From positions 26,739,607 through 26,803,606 of the forward strand of contig OX578150.1 in NCBI GenBank assembly GCA_951213105.1: DNA of 64,000 nucleotides, written 5' to 3'. Each line of letters begins with the position of its first letter. The stretch's first letter is position 1. Source of the DNA: Amaurobius ferox. Taxonomy: Eukaryota; Arthropoda; Arachnida; Araneae; Amaurobiidae. The translations under genes were made by a program, and so were the position numbers. This document shows positions 19,829-31,239 of the stretch, piece by piece. Below the pieces are notes generated by a model. That model was not told the DNA's origin and searched no databases. It saw only the letters and a program-made list of their open reading frames with translations.

Positions 19829-22095
19829 CAAAACAACATATGACTTGATACTTGCGAAACAACATAAGACTTGATACTTGCGAGTTAACATATGACTTCA
19901 TACTTGCGAAACAACATATGACTTAATACTTGAGGAAACAACATATGACTTGATACTTGAGGAAACAACATACGACTTGATACTTGCGAAACAGTATAAG
20001 ACTTGATACTTGCGAATTAACATACGACTTGATACTTGCAAAGCAGCATTCGACTTGATACTTGAGAAACAGCAGACGACTTGATACTTGCGAAACAACA
20101 TACGACTTGATACTTGCGAAACAGCATTCGACTTGATACTTGCGAAACAGCATTCGACTTGATACTTGCGAAACAACATACGACTTGATACTTGCGAATT
20201 AACATACGACTTGATACTTGCAAAACTACATACGACTTGATACTTGCGAAACAGCATTCGACTTGATACTTGCGAAACAACATATGACTTGATACTTGCG
20301 AATTAACATACGACTTGATACTTGCGAAACAACATACGACTTGATACTTGCGAAACAGCATTCGACTTGATACTTGCGAAACAACATACGACTTGATACT
20401 TGCGAATTAACATACGACTTGATACTTGCAAAACTACATACGACTTGATACTTGCGAAACAGCATTCGACTTGATACTTGCGAATTAACATACGACTTGA
20501 TACTTGCGAAACAACATACGACTTGATACTTGCGAAACAGCATTCGACTTGATACTTGCGAAACAACATACGACTTGATACTTGCGAAACAACATAAGAC
20601 TTGATATTTGCGAGTTAACATATGACTTCATACTTGCGAAACAACATATGACTTAATACTTGAGGAAACAACATATGACTTGATACTTGAGGAAATAACA
20701 TACGACTTGATACTTGCGAAACAGTATAAGACTTGATACTTGCGAATTAACATACGACTTGATACTTGCAAAGCAGCATTCGACTTGATACTTGAGAAAC
20801 AGCATACGACTTGATACTTGCGAAACAACATACGACTTGATACTTGCGAAACAGCATTCGACTTGATACTTGCGAAACAGCATTCGACTTGATACTTGCG
20901 AAACAACATACGACTTGATACTTGCGAATTAACATACGACTTGATACTTGCAAAACTACATACGACTTGATACTTGCGAAACAGCATTCGACTTGATACT
21001 TGCGAAACAACATATGACTTGATACTTGCGAATTAACATACGACTTGATACTTGCGAAACAACATACGACTTGATACTTGCGAAACAGCATTCGACTTGA
21101 TACTTGCGAAACAACATACGACTTGATACTTGCGAATTAACATACGACTTGATACTTGCAAAACTACATACGACTTGATACTTGCGAAACAGCATTCGAC
21201 TTGATACTTGCGAATTAACATACGACTTGATACTTGCGAAACAACATACGACTTGATACTTGCGAAACAGCATTCGACTTGATACTTGCGAAACAACATA
21301 CGACTTGATACTTGCGAATTAACATACGACTTGATACTTGCAAAACTACATACGACTTGATACTTGCGAAACAGCATTCGACTTGAGACTTGCGAATTAA
21401 CATACGACTTGATACTTGCGAAACAACATACGACTTGATACTTGCGAAACAGCATTCGACTTGATACTTGCGAAACAACATACGACTTGATACTTGCGAA
21501 TTAACATACGACTTGATACTTGCAAAACTACATACGACTTGATACTTGCGAAACAGCATTCGACTTGATACTTGCGAAACAACATATGACTTGATACTTG
21601 CGAATTAACATACGACTTGATACTTGCGAAACAACATACGACTTGATACTTGCGAAACAGCATTCGACTTGATACTTGCGAAACAACATACGACTTGATA
21701 CTTGCGAATTAACATACGACTTGATACTTGCAAAACTGCATACGACTTGATACTTGCGAAACAGCATTCGACTTGATACTTGCGAATTAACATACGACTT
21801 GATACTTGCGAAACAACATACGACTTGATACTTGCGAAACAGCATTCGACTTGATACTTGCGAATTAACATACGACTTGATACTTGCGAATTAACATACG
21901 ACTTGATACTTACGAAACAACATTCGACTTGATACTTGCGAAACAACATACGTCTTGATACTTGCGAATTAACATACGACTTGATACTTGCGAAACAACA
22001 TACGACTTGATACTTGCGAAACAACATACGACTTGATACTTGCGAATTAACATACGACTTGATACTTGCGAAACAACATACGACACAACATGCGA
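19829..22095. repeat. Satellite array of a 26-bp monomer with higher-order repeats
   Basis: About 87 head-to-tail monomers share the core ACTTGATACTTGCGAA and differ in a short variable part (AACAACATA, AACAGCATT, TTAACATA, or AACTACATA after a CAAA variant of the core). Variants recur in fixed order with a 182-bp period (seven monomers), and a longer block repeats with a period of 730 bp (19.9 kb versus 20.6 kb). Because 26 is not a multiple of three, the minus strand is open in all three frames through much of the array. These frames are by-products of repetition, not genes. Confidence 0.95.
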
Positions 22096-22244
22096 CATTC
22101 GCTTATGCAGACATTCCATTACAAATGTAGTTGTGGTTTCAGAACCGTAACAAAATAACCAATGAAAGTAAAAGTGTATAACAAGGGGGAAAATGGTTAA
22201 AAAAAATACTTGCAAGGTTTATTCCACCATGTCTATTCTTTGCA

Positions 22245-22490
22245 TCCTTTTCCGGTGAATTTATCGGTTGGTTGATTTTAATCAAAAACTAATCCAAAAC
22301 TCCAATCTTGAAAGAAATAAATCCTAAGAAAGGGAATTTTTTTTTTAAACATATCGGGGAGGGGGGACTCTGTTATCTGTTTTTTTTGGTAACTAGGGAA
22401 TTCTTTACTTTTTAAATTGCAGACTATTGTTCTGAGCTCTGAAATTGATTAGTACAACAATGTATGTAAATTGAGGAATTTAATCTAGTA
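22245..22490. repeat. Dispersed repeat R1, copy 2
   Basis: Same order as 15440-15720: TTTATCGGTTGGTTGATTTT, TGGTAACTAGGGAATTCT, ACTTTTTAAATTGCAGA, TGTATGTAAATTGAGGAAT. The intervening purine/T-rich part differs in length. Confidence 0.65.
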
Positions 22491-22706
22491 TTTTAACGCT
22501 TAATCTGTTATTATTGAAATGATAATTTGATTAGATTAAAAGCACGAAATATAATTGTTTTATTTTCACAGTTAAGGACGCTAAAACGCAAGATAAGAAG
22601 CCTTTAGAGTTTTTAAACGTCAAATAACATTCATCAGAAGGCATCAAGTAGAGAACCATTATATATGGAATTTACATAAAGTCAAATACGAACTAAAATT
22701 TGCATA

Positions 22707-23234
22707 CAGTCAACCTTCCTATAATGCGGTACTGCCATAACGCGGTTTCCATATAACGCGGAGCAAAATTGCGATAGCTCTTCTATAATGCAGTACTCAT
22801 AAAACGCGGTTTCTATAAAACGCGGTTTCTCTATAATACAATTTAATTAGCTTAAGCAGTCTTCCTATAGCATAAATTTTTCTATTACACTTTTACGGTT
22901 GAAATTAATGGGGAATTCCCCTGTTATTTCATCCAAATACATCACCATTTTTCAATTTCAGTTATCAAGGAAATCCCCTGTAAATGTAGAAATATACAGC
23001 ATTACTGTGGCAATGGTTAGTAGTTAGTGATTATTAGTTTCCATATAACGCGGTACGATTTGTACTGTTCTGTACTAATTTTGAGTTTCTTATAACGCGG
23101 TTTCCATACAACACGGAATGCGGTTTCCATATAGCACGGTACAAATTAATCTGATTTGTACTAATCTGAGTTTCGTATAACACGGTTTCCATATAACGCG
23201 GTACGAATTAATCGCGTTATAGGAGGGTTGGCTA
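22707..23234. mobile_element. Tigger/pogo-like MITE with TA target duplication
   Basis: The ends CAGTCAACCTTCCTATAA and (reverse complement of the right end) TAGCCAACCCTCCTATAA are inverted repeats, flanked by TA on both sides (22705-22706 and 23235-23236). The interior is filled with variants of TATAACGCGGTTTCCATA, also typical of the subterminal repeats of pogo/Tigger elements. Non-coding. Confidence 0.68.
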
Positions 23235-23287
23235 TATTACAGTTAGCTAAGAATAAATTAACACACTGGGCTGCAATACTCGTGACA

Positions 23288-23600
23288 TCTATAATAATAA
23301 AAGAATGTCTGTTTATGTGGTCTGTAGCGGAAAATCTAAGCGATTAACGGTCATGAAATTTGGTACATGGATACTTTAGAATGCGGGAAAGAGCACCTAG
23401 GCGATTTTTTTTAAAACTCGAGTTAGTGTTTGAGTTATTTTATGTTTTAGCACAATTTAGCAAATCAGTTCCTTAGCGACCGAAAATATTATTACAGAGT
23501 TTCCAGCTTAACGCCATCGGAAAGATTGAAAAATTCTCTTTTAAACAAATTTTGAACGGAATACGTAGTATCAATAGACGAATGCTCTTGAAGTTTTAAA
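23288..23600 (+). mobile_element. Helitron 5' end fragment
   Basis: Starts A/TCTATAATAATAAAAGAA and continues with GTCTGTTTATGTGGTCTGTA, GGTCATGAAATTTGGTACAT and GCGACCGAAAATATTATTAC. It is the same 5' region as the minus-strand Helitrons at 9686-11023 and 12385-13196. No CTAG 3' terminus was found downstream. Confidence 0.65.
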
Positions 23601-23895
23601 ATATAAATACTGTTCGTGTATTGAAGCCGCAATATATCTTCTACCCCTTTAATCCCTGCTTTAAAATACATCTTTTTCTAACACTTACTATTTATATCTA
23701 TCTTTTATAGTTTACAAGATATTTTGATTGACAAAATTTAAAAAGAAAAAAAAATACTTTGCTCTAACAGAAACCTTTTTAGGTTTTTCGAAAACATGTT
23801 CAAAATATTAAAATATTGAAATTATTTTTATATATTCATAATCTGTACCCGATTTCCGCAAAGACAAACAAAAATTGTTTGCATTTTTGTTTATT

Positions 23896-24670
23896 ACTTT
23901 CCCTTCAATACATGGCAATGTATAGGGAAAGTATTGGAATCGTGTCGAAAATGGCAACTCGAGTTTTCGACGGATCTACACGTTTTATGACCTCTGGAAT
24001 ACGAAAAACTATATTTAGCGTGACGTCTGTGTCTGTGTGTGTGTGTGCAACGTATGTATACACCCTAACTCAAAAATTAATGGACCAAATTTCCTAAAAT
24101 TTATAGGTAAATAACGTGTGTGTGACCCTGGTGCTGATTAGGTTTTGGTACGATTCAGGACAAAAGAACTGTTTTTGAAAATGGCCCGCAAAAATCTCAT
24201 TTTTATGCACTCTAGCTAAAACACTAACTGATCAAATTTCATAAAATTTGGTAGATAAGTAACTTTTGGGATACTCTGGTGCTGATTAGATTTTAGTACA
24301 ATTCGGAAAAGAAGCACCTGTTTTTTTTTTGTGAAATGGCAGACAAAATTCGCCGTAATCTCAAATAAAATACTAATGCTCAAACACATCGATTAATTGC
24401 TTGTTTAATACGTAATTTTTGACGAGGAAATAAATAAGACCAACCTAATTACTCTAGGACTAACCGCTTTCGAGTTATTTTAGTTTTTTCACATATTTGT
24501 TACATCGCCTTTGACAAAATGTCCAGTTACAAAATAAAAACAAAAATTGAATTAAAAGTGCAAATCCAGTGCTATTTTGTGCAATTATATTCAATTTTAT
24601 GAATTATTAGAGAAATAAACAAAAAATGGATTTGAATCTGTTAGGAAAGTCATCTGTTGCCCACATCAGA
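23896..24670 (-). mobile_element. HINE family A, two central repeats
   Basis: Complete minus-strand unit from ACTTTCCCTTCAATACATGG to TTGCCCACATCAGA, with both central repeats (GGTGCTGATTAGGTTTTGG, GGTGCTGATTAGATTTTAG) and a GTGTGT microsatellite at about 24026-24047. It ends in a T-run. Confidence 0.75.
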
Positions 24671-24825
24671 TTTTTTTTTTCTGAATTTCGAAATACTTTT
24701 CCCCTGATAAACAATTTTAATTAGTAAATAATACCACTGCAATAGTCACTTGAATCTAATTGTATTTTGAAGATATAAGCCTGAAAAGTGTTTACAATTT
24801 TCGTAACGCTTCCATTTTGCCACAG

Positions 24826-24882
24826 AAACCCTAAACATAGATGTCATTCATATCATCAGAATGACATCTATGCTTAGGGTTT
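24826..24882. repeat. Near-perfect hairpin, 23-bp stem
   Basis: AAACCCTAAACATAGATGTC.. and its reverse complement, with one mismatch, flank an 11-nt loop. It may be a tiny MITE remnant. It is too short and too perfect to be called a microRNA precursor without expression data. Confidence 0.8.
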
Positions 24883-24972
24883 AGAAAATAGAGTAAGCAG
24901 TTAAATATAAAGGAAAATAAATGACCTGATTTCATCAGGAAAGAGATGTGGAGATCTACAAAATGTGGATAT

Positions 24973-25640
24973 ACAAGGGTCACACTGAAATTTTTTAGAT
25001 ACGGCTAAGTGGTACAAGTTAAACTTACCAACTTTTAGGAGTGTTCAAAGTACTCCCCTCCAACATCAATGCACTTTTGTAGGCGAATCTTCCAAAGATT
25101 AAATGCTTCAAGCCACCCATTTCTTGGAATTGATGAAAAATATGCTTTTATAGCCTCATCTTCGGAATGAAAACGACACCCAGGTAATTTTTTTTTTAGT
25201 TTAAAAAATAGCCAAAAGTCACACATAGCAAGATCAGGAGAATAGGGTGGATGTTCTATCACTTTGATGTTCTTTTTGTTCAAGACATTCGACTGTCATT
25301 CTTGCTGAATGAGAAGATGCATTGTCATGGTGAAGCATGAGTCCCCTAACATTCACTTGTTGAAGAATTTCTGGAAGACACTTAGTGGTGTACCAGTTAG
25401 CTGTAACTGTCTCCTATCCCTTTAGCTTTATGGCTTTGACCACACCTGTACTTCTGAAAAACACGGCATGCATTACTTTTTTTATTGCTCGTTGTCTTTT
25501 CGTCATTGTTGGTTTGGGGTCATCTTCAAAGACCCATACTTTACTTTCGTCGTTGGAACGTCAAAAAACGGTACGTACGTTTCATCACCAGTTATGATTT
25601 TAGAAATAATGCTGTGTCCGCCATCATTAGGTAATTTTTG
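24973..25640 (-). pseudogene. mariner transposase remnant with left terminal repeat
   Basis: Minus-strand frames read ITGDETYV (first catalytic Asp), HDNASSHSARMTVECLEQ (second Asp) and, after a frameshift, KNIKVIEHPPYSPDLAMCDF (third Asp of the mariner DD34D triad). WKIRLQKCIDVGGEYFEHS follows as the C-terminus at 25035. Stops and frameshifts lie between the blocks, so the transposase is dead. Sequence past the stop contains ACAAGGGTCACACTGAAATT next to a TA at 24971-24972, which looks like the mariner terminal repeat. The N-terminal DNA-binding half and the other terminus are missing. The D-to-D spacing was not counted exactly because of the frameshift. Confidence 0.88.
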
Positions 25641-25724
25641 AGTTTCTTTTCTTATTCTGACAGGGAATTATAGATGTGATACAGGATAAAAGTTAACTAA
25701 TTCTTGTATGGAACATAGTTAACT

Positions 25725-26042
25725 TCTTTTATTGAACTTAGTTAGCTTCTTTTATTAACTTAGTTAACTTCTTTTACTGAACTTAGTTAACTTCTTTCAT
25801 TAAACTTAGTTAACTTCTTTCATTGAACTTAGTTAACTTACTTTATTGAACTTAGTTAACTTCTTTTATTGAACATATAACTTCTTTTATTGAACTTAGT
25901 TAAAAGTTAGCTAATACTTTTATTGAACTTAGTTAACTTCTTTTACATTGAACTTAGTTGAAAGTTAGCTAATACTTTTATTGAACTTAGTTAACTTCTT
26001 TTACATTGAACTTAGTTAAAAGTTAGCTAATACTTTTATTGA
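25725..26042. repeat. Minisatellite, about 23-bp units
   Basis: Repeats of TTAGTTAACTTCTTTTATTG with AACT between units, mixed later with a longer variant containing AAAAGTTAGCTAATACTTT. Each unit contains the GTTAAC palindrome. Confidence 0.9.
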
Positions 26043-26469
26043 ATAAGTCTCCATGCCTGAATAAATAAACTTCAAAGACAGGACTTGAACCATAAGACAA
26101 CCGACCAAAATTACACAGAAAACACATTTACGAACAAATGGCAATTTTACTCTAACTATTCGTACTATCTCAACCCAAGCGAAAGCCACTATAAAAACAC
26201 TACGTTACCTAAAAATTAAATGCATTGGACACAAACAAAGTAGGAAATGTATTGGACACAAACAAGCCGCTGACCAAGCAGGTCTGGATATCTATACAAG
26301 CACACTCTGCCCAGACATTCCGCGACACACAGACACACACACACACACACACGCTTAGGAATTCGTTCTTATAAAGCGATCAGCCAGAAACTTGATTCAA
26401 CCCCCAAAAGGAATCCGCAGCTTTGTCAAGAAAAAGCTATGACTGGTCACTCAAATCTGAAGATATAAC
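26043..26469. other. Unassigned sequence with a CA microsatellite
   Basis: An ACAC tract lies at 26323-26352 and a short duplication of TGGACACAAACAA at about 26225-26265. No gene or known repeat was recognised. Confidence 0.4.
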
Positions 26470-26762
26470 AAGCAAAGGAAAATTTAAGTAACGCATTTAG
26501 GCACAAGAAGTAATAATGCAGCATACAGCTGTTTCGAGGATACGCTGGATCAGCTTTGTATGTGCAAGAGAACCAAAAAACCTACTTGTAAATCAAAATG
26601 GCAAAATGAACTCCCATTTCGTCTTTTTAAATTTGGGTTTGTTCGTTCTCTTGCACTAGCGAAGGGGATCCAGCGTATCCTCGAAACAGTTGTGTACAGC
26701 ATTATTATTTTATTTGTACTTAAATAGGTATTCTCAAGTTTTCCTTATCCTTTGCACAAAGT
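26470..26762. mobile_element. Small foldback element/MITE, about 100-bp arms
   Basis: CTGTTTCGAGGATACGCTGG and GTGCAAGAGAAC at 26528-26574 recur inverted as GTTCTCTTGCAC and CCAGCGTATCCTCGAAACAG at 26648-26692. Weaker pairing extends the arms outward through TAATAATGC/GCATTATTA and GCAAAGGAAAA/TTTTCCTTATCC. No coding content. Confidence 0.75.
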
Positions 26763-26855
26763 GTTTTTTACTTATTAATACACTGTTAGTTCGCAGGAAA
26801 ATCATAATGAAATGAAGGAAATGATAAATAGGCTATCGTAGCCTCACACATTTTT

Positions 26856-27345
26856 ACTTTCACTACAATACATGGTAATGTATAGGTAAAGTATTGGAAT
26901 CATGCAGAAAATCACAACTCGAGTTTTAGACGGATCTACACGTTTTGGGATTTCTAGAAGACAAAAAAACTGTTTTTAGCGTGACGTCTGTGTGTGTGTG
27001 TTTGTCTGTCTGTGCAATGTATGCATCCACTCTAATTGAAAAACTAATTGACCGAGTTTCATAAAGTTTGGTAGGTAAGTTGACGATGAAAAGATTAAGA
27101 CCAACCCCATTACTCTAGGACTAGCCGTTCTTAAGGTATTTTAGTTTTTTCGCATTTCATTGCGCCACCTTTGGAAATAAGTTCAATAACCAAATAAAAC
27201 CGAAAGTTGAATTAAAAATGCAAATTCAGCGTAATTTAAAATAATTATGCGTGTTAATTTGTGCAATTAAACTCAATTTAAAGAATTATTGAAGAAATAA
27301 AGAGAACGTGCGTCTGCAGGGCAAGTCATGTGCTGCCCACATAAG
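26856..27345 (-). mobile_element. HINE family A, no complete central repeat
   Basis: Runs from ACTTTCACTACAATACATGG to TGCTGCCCACATAAGA but is only about 490 bp. The sequence jumps from GTTTGGTAGGTAAGT in the first central unit straight to GACGATGAAAAGATTAAGACC on the far side of the second. It is the shortest member here and shows the central unit is dispensable or easily deleted. Confidence 0.75.
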
Positions 27346-28195
27346 ATTTTTATAAAACGTTACAGTATTGCATGTAAGCATTTAATCCATCACTGATAGC
27401 TAAATGTTTCACTCTAGAAACTCCATTATTCCTTCAAAAAATAGTCCAGATGTGACGTTATAATGAGGGTTTATTGTACAATTATTTATAACATATTTCA
27501 AACACACACTCTTTATCAAATTCTAGACAATTCTCTATTAAAATCCCACCTTTATAATACAAATATACCTACAACAAAATACATGATCTATTTCTCTATT
27601 GCTAAATTAAATACTTTTCTCCGAAATATTGGAACTCCACCGAATATTCCTTTTTCTCTTTTCTTGCTCCTAGTCTTAAAATATCGTAGGATACTCACTT
27701 TTATTGGTGCTCGATATCTTCAGCTAATTAGTTGCCTTTCGAAGACGTTGCTATGGGAACACCGGCTCAACCGGAATGACTCGCTCGCGAGTTTCACTAA
27801 AGTTAGAACAGCCGGCAGACGATTTCGCGGGAGAAAAAAAAAATAATAATGGAATGCGTTAAGATTTTAAATGGACGGACTTGAGAATATTTTGTGGAGC
27901 TCGTGTCTTGGCACGAAAGGAAGAATATTTGCTGTCAAGAGGTAAACAGAATGGATGTAATTATAAATACTTCTGTTCTAATTTGAACTCCGTGCAAGAA
28001 ATTTATAATACTTAATCTGCTATTCGTTATCGGATTAAATTATGGGAATTTGGAATAGTTAGGATAAAATGACTTTTAGAAGAAACTTCCCATTCTTCAG
28101 AATTGAGGCGAATTTTGGATGAATAATTCAGAATGTTAGTTATTTTATAATTGAACGAGAAATTAAAATATAATTTATTGTTCTTCAGTACTAAA
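27346..28195. other. Unassigned sequence, locally less AT-rich
   Basis: 27740-27840 is richer in CG than its surroundings (GGGAACACCGGCTCAACCGG, CTCGCTCGCGAG). An open frame of 127 codons at 27463-27846 has AT-driven composition and no recognisable domain; I do not call it a gene. Confidence 0.35.
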
Positions 28196-28199
28196 ACCA

Positions 28200-29510
28200 T
28201 GGTGTTAGAGAGAAGGAGATCAAAATCATAAGGATGGAACGCTTGAAAATGCCATAACGCTGTGAGAATTATATCTAGGTGTCGCTAGTGTTCGTAAAAC
28301 TCCCTTTGTTTCCATTTGACACAATAGAGAGGTATAGCTTTGAGTATATTGCTTTCCTTATATACATAATGTATAAGGAAAGTATTGTGACGGGGTCGAA
28401 AAATTCGCATTCGAGTTTTCGACGGGAGAGCAGATTTCAAGCATCCTTGATCACGAATCAAACATTTTTTAGGTGATGTCTGTGTGTGTGTGTGTGTGAA
28501 AGTATGTGTGTGTGTGTGTCAGTGAGTCTGTGGAGACGATATCTCACGAACGAATGGAGCGATTCGAATGGAATTTGGTACACAAATCACAATCTGTGAA
28601 TACTGGAATCCTATTGTTTTTAAACGTAATCGAATGTTCAGGACCCCCTAAATTTTCGAGTGAAATTTTGAAAAATCATCAAAAAATCAAAACCTTTAAT
28701 AAAGTTACGCAAATAGACATTTCTTTTGTAATTTTTCCTTAGAAAACGATTGACATAAACTTTAAAACGCTAGCATGAACCGTTCTCGAGATATTGCACA
28801 TTTTTCAAATAAATTTATCAAAAAATCCCATAAATTAAAAAAAGATATTAACTGTTGAGAAACATGTTCCCTTTTCACATGTAATATCATGCGATACATT
28901 TGGTGACATCATTCTCATGGATCTAGCTCGTTCCATTCATGAGAAAAGATACTGTGAGTAATACTTTTTGAAATGTTGCTACATTAACGAAAATCTCGCC
29001 AAATGGATAAAAATGACGCTAAGTCAATGAAAATGACGACTAATTGTCGATATCTTGGAAAGAATATAAGTATCTACTATAAGAAAAACCTATTTCTTTT
29101 ACTGCAAAAGTAGTAAATTCATTGCATTATATAAGGAAAGTCATGTGTCGCCCACATCAGATTTTTTTTAATTATGTTTAAATTAAGATTCCCTGATTAT
29201 CAGATTAATTAATCAGTATTTTTTTACAGTTGTAGAACAGAATGTAGGGAGATAAAAATAAATTGAAAGGTAAAAATAATTTTGAATACATAGGAATATT
29301 CCTTAATGTTTCAGTTCTAATTTGCATTGTGCTACTAATTTATATCTACAAAATTGACGGTTTAAATAAATATTTCAAGCCTGTCACCATAGAAATGAAT
29401 ACAATGCAGGGGCGCTTATCTGACCGCAGCGCCACCTGAATTATTGTCTTAAATGATATTGGCATCTTCTCAGTATGGAGTTTTAGCTCCTTACCTTTAC
29501 CCCCCCCCCC
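28200..29510 (+). mobile_element. MITE family M1, copy 2, split by HINE-B
   Basis: The left part (28200-28351) and right part (29170-29510) match 18272-18776 in order: ATGGAACGCTTGAAAATGCC, AGGTGTCGCTAGTGTT, then TGAATACATAGGAATATTCC and CAGCGCCACCTGAATTATTG. The HINE-B at 28352-29161 sits where the first copy has AGTATATGTATTTTTAATAA, so copy 1 is an empty-site reference. Confidence 0.72.
28352..29161 (-). mobile_element. HINE family B inserted in MITE M1
   Basis: Minus-strand unit from CTTTCCTTATATACATAATG (terminal hairpin) through a GTGT microsatellite (28482-28520) to CGCCCACATCAGA followed by TTTTTTTT. Comparison with the uninterrupted MITE places the insertion in a T-run. Confidence 0.82.
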
Positions 29511-29603
29511 CCTGACTAAAACTGTGCCATTGGTTCCAAAGCAATGTTAATTGTTTCTGAAACGAAATGTGTAGTACGTCCTCTCATACTGCAACGTAAA
29601 AAA

Positions 29604-30407
29604 TCTGATGTGGGCAGCACATGACTTTCGCTGCAGACTCAAATTCATATTTTCTTTATTTCTTTAAGGATTCATTGGATTAAGTTTAATTGAACCAAAT
29701 AACACTAAATTTGCATTTTTAATTCAATTTTTGTGTTTATTTGGTAATTGGACATTTTTTTCGAAGTCGGCGTAACAAAAATGCAAGAAATCTCAAATAT
29801 CTTGAGAACGGTTAATCCTAAAGTATAATGGAGTATGTTATATTATTTTCCTCTTCAAAAATTGCGTATAAAACAAAAATTTAATTGATACATTTGAGCA
29901 TACACTACTTAGTCTTTTTTTTTAGATTTTGGCGATTTTGGCAGGCCATTTCGTAAAAAAGGCAGATTGTTCTTTCCCGAATCGTACCAAAATCTAATCA
30001 GCACCAATGTGTCCCACAAGTAACTTATCTGCCAAATTTTGTGAAATTTGGTCAATTAGTATTGTAGCTAGAGCGGATAAATGAAATTTTTAAGGCCATT
30101 TCGCAAAATAAGGCGGTTTTGTTTTTAAGAATCGTACCAAAGACTAATCAGCACCAGGGTCATACCCAAGTGACTTACCTACCAAATTTTATGAAATTCA
30201 GTCCTTAAGTTTTTGAGTTAGAGTGGATACATACATTGCACAGACAGACAGACACACACACACACACACACACAGACGTCACGCTAAAAATAGTTTTTCG
30301 TATTCTAGAGGTCTCGAAACGTGTAGATCCGTCGAAAACTCAAGTTGCGATTTTCGACATGATTCCAATACTTTCCCTATACATTAGTATGTATTGCAGG
30401 GAAAGTA
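29604..30407 (+). mobile_element. HINE family A, two central repeats
   Basis: From TCTGATGTGGGCAGCACATG to the hairpin ending GCAGGGAAAGTA. The internal T-tract is intact (AATTCAATTTTTGTGTTT). CAGA/CA microsatellite at 30240-30278. The upstream poly-C at 29500-29513 marks the end of the MITE region. Confidence 0.78.
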
Positions 30408-30864
30408 AAAGTCCTAATTTTGTGTTAAAAATAATGGTCACATTTGACGTGCAGGATCGGCATTCTTCGGAACATTCAGACAAACTTGTTATAACACGTA
30501 GACAAAAATAATTTAGTGTTGTGTTTTTATTTGAATTTGAATCTATATTGATGGTATATGATTAATTTTTTTAAAAGTTATAAATCTGTTAAAAAGAGCA
30601 AAAATATAATTGAAGGATTTTGTTCAAATATATATATAATGGTGGATAAAAATTTAAGCTGAAATGTCTTAAGTTTAAAGCCAATATGATAGCAATTTCA
30701 CTGCGTCCAAAAAGGTCCTGACTTGAAATCTACTTGATTGTATTTGATTGTAACAGCCCTAAGTAAGCTATGTATACAAATTCTGATTTCAAAACGAATG
30801 GGATGAAGTAGTTATATATAACTGCATTTTGGGGATAGGGATATGAACCAATTAATAAAGTATA
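30408..30864. other. AT-rich sequence, nothing assigned
   Basis: No coding frame, RNA gene or shared repeat recognised. Confidence 0.4.
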
Positions 30865-31150
30865 GTGGGGGTGGAACAGCCCAGCGGCTAAAGTAAGGAG
30901 ATTGTACTTGGACGTCCCGAGTTCGATTCACGGTTCTGCCTAAACTATCCCCGTGTTCACGGAGTATAGACATGTTGAATATGTTAATTCGTAAGGCCTT
31001 CGAGAGGTTAGTGATAGAGGAAGGAAGGTAAGGTCCCTATGGATACCGTCCACACTGGGTTCCGTTCTAAACTGGGTGGCTCTGTCCCGGCGATTTAAAC
31101 AAATACACCCTCTGCAATAGGTCGGATTGTTTGTGTCGAACAAACAAACA
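30865..31150 (+). repeat. SINE family 2 (tRNA-derived)
   Basis: A-box-like CAGCCCAGCGGCTAAAGT, a B-box-like GAGTTCGATTCACGG, then GTGTTCACGGAGTATAG, CTTCGAGAGGTTAGTG, AGGTCCCTATGGATACCG and CACTGGGTTCCGTTCTAAAC in the same order as 16205-16545. The tail is a CAAACAAACAAA stretch. Confidence 0.75.
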
Positions 31151-31239
31151 AGCAATATAGTGGCATTCAATTTTGATGATTATTTGCTTATTTTATTACA
31201 AGTGAATTATTTTAGTTTAGTAGAGAAATGTAGAAGGTT

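Noticed and set aside
19829..22095. CRISPR-like array or repetitive protein gene
   Set aside because: The 26-bp units are contiguous with no unique spacers, and open frames occur in all three minus frames because the period is not a multiple of three.
24826..24882. microRNA precursor
   Set aside because: The stem is nearly perfect and short, with no mature/star asymmetry that can be judged without expression data; kept only as an inverted repeat.
27463..27846. 127-codon open frame as a gene
   Set aside because: Composition follows local AT content, no domain or splice context is recognisable, and the end runs into a poly-A stretch.
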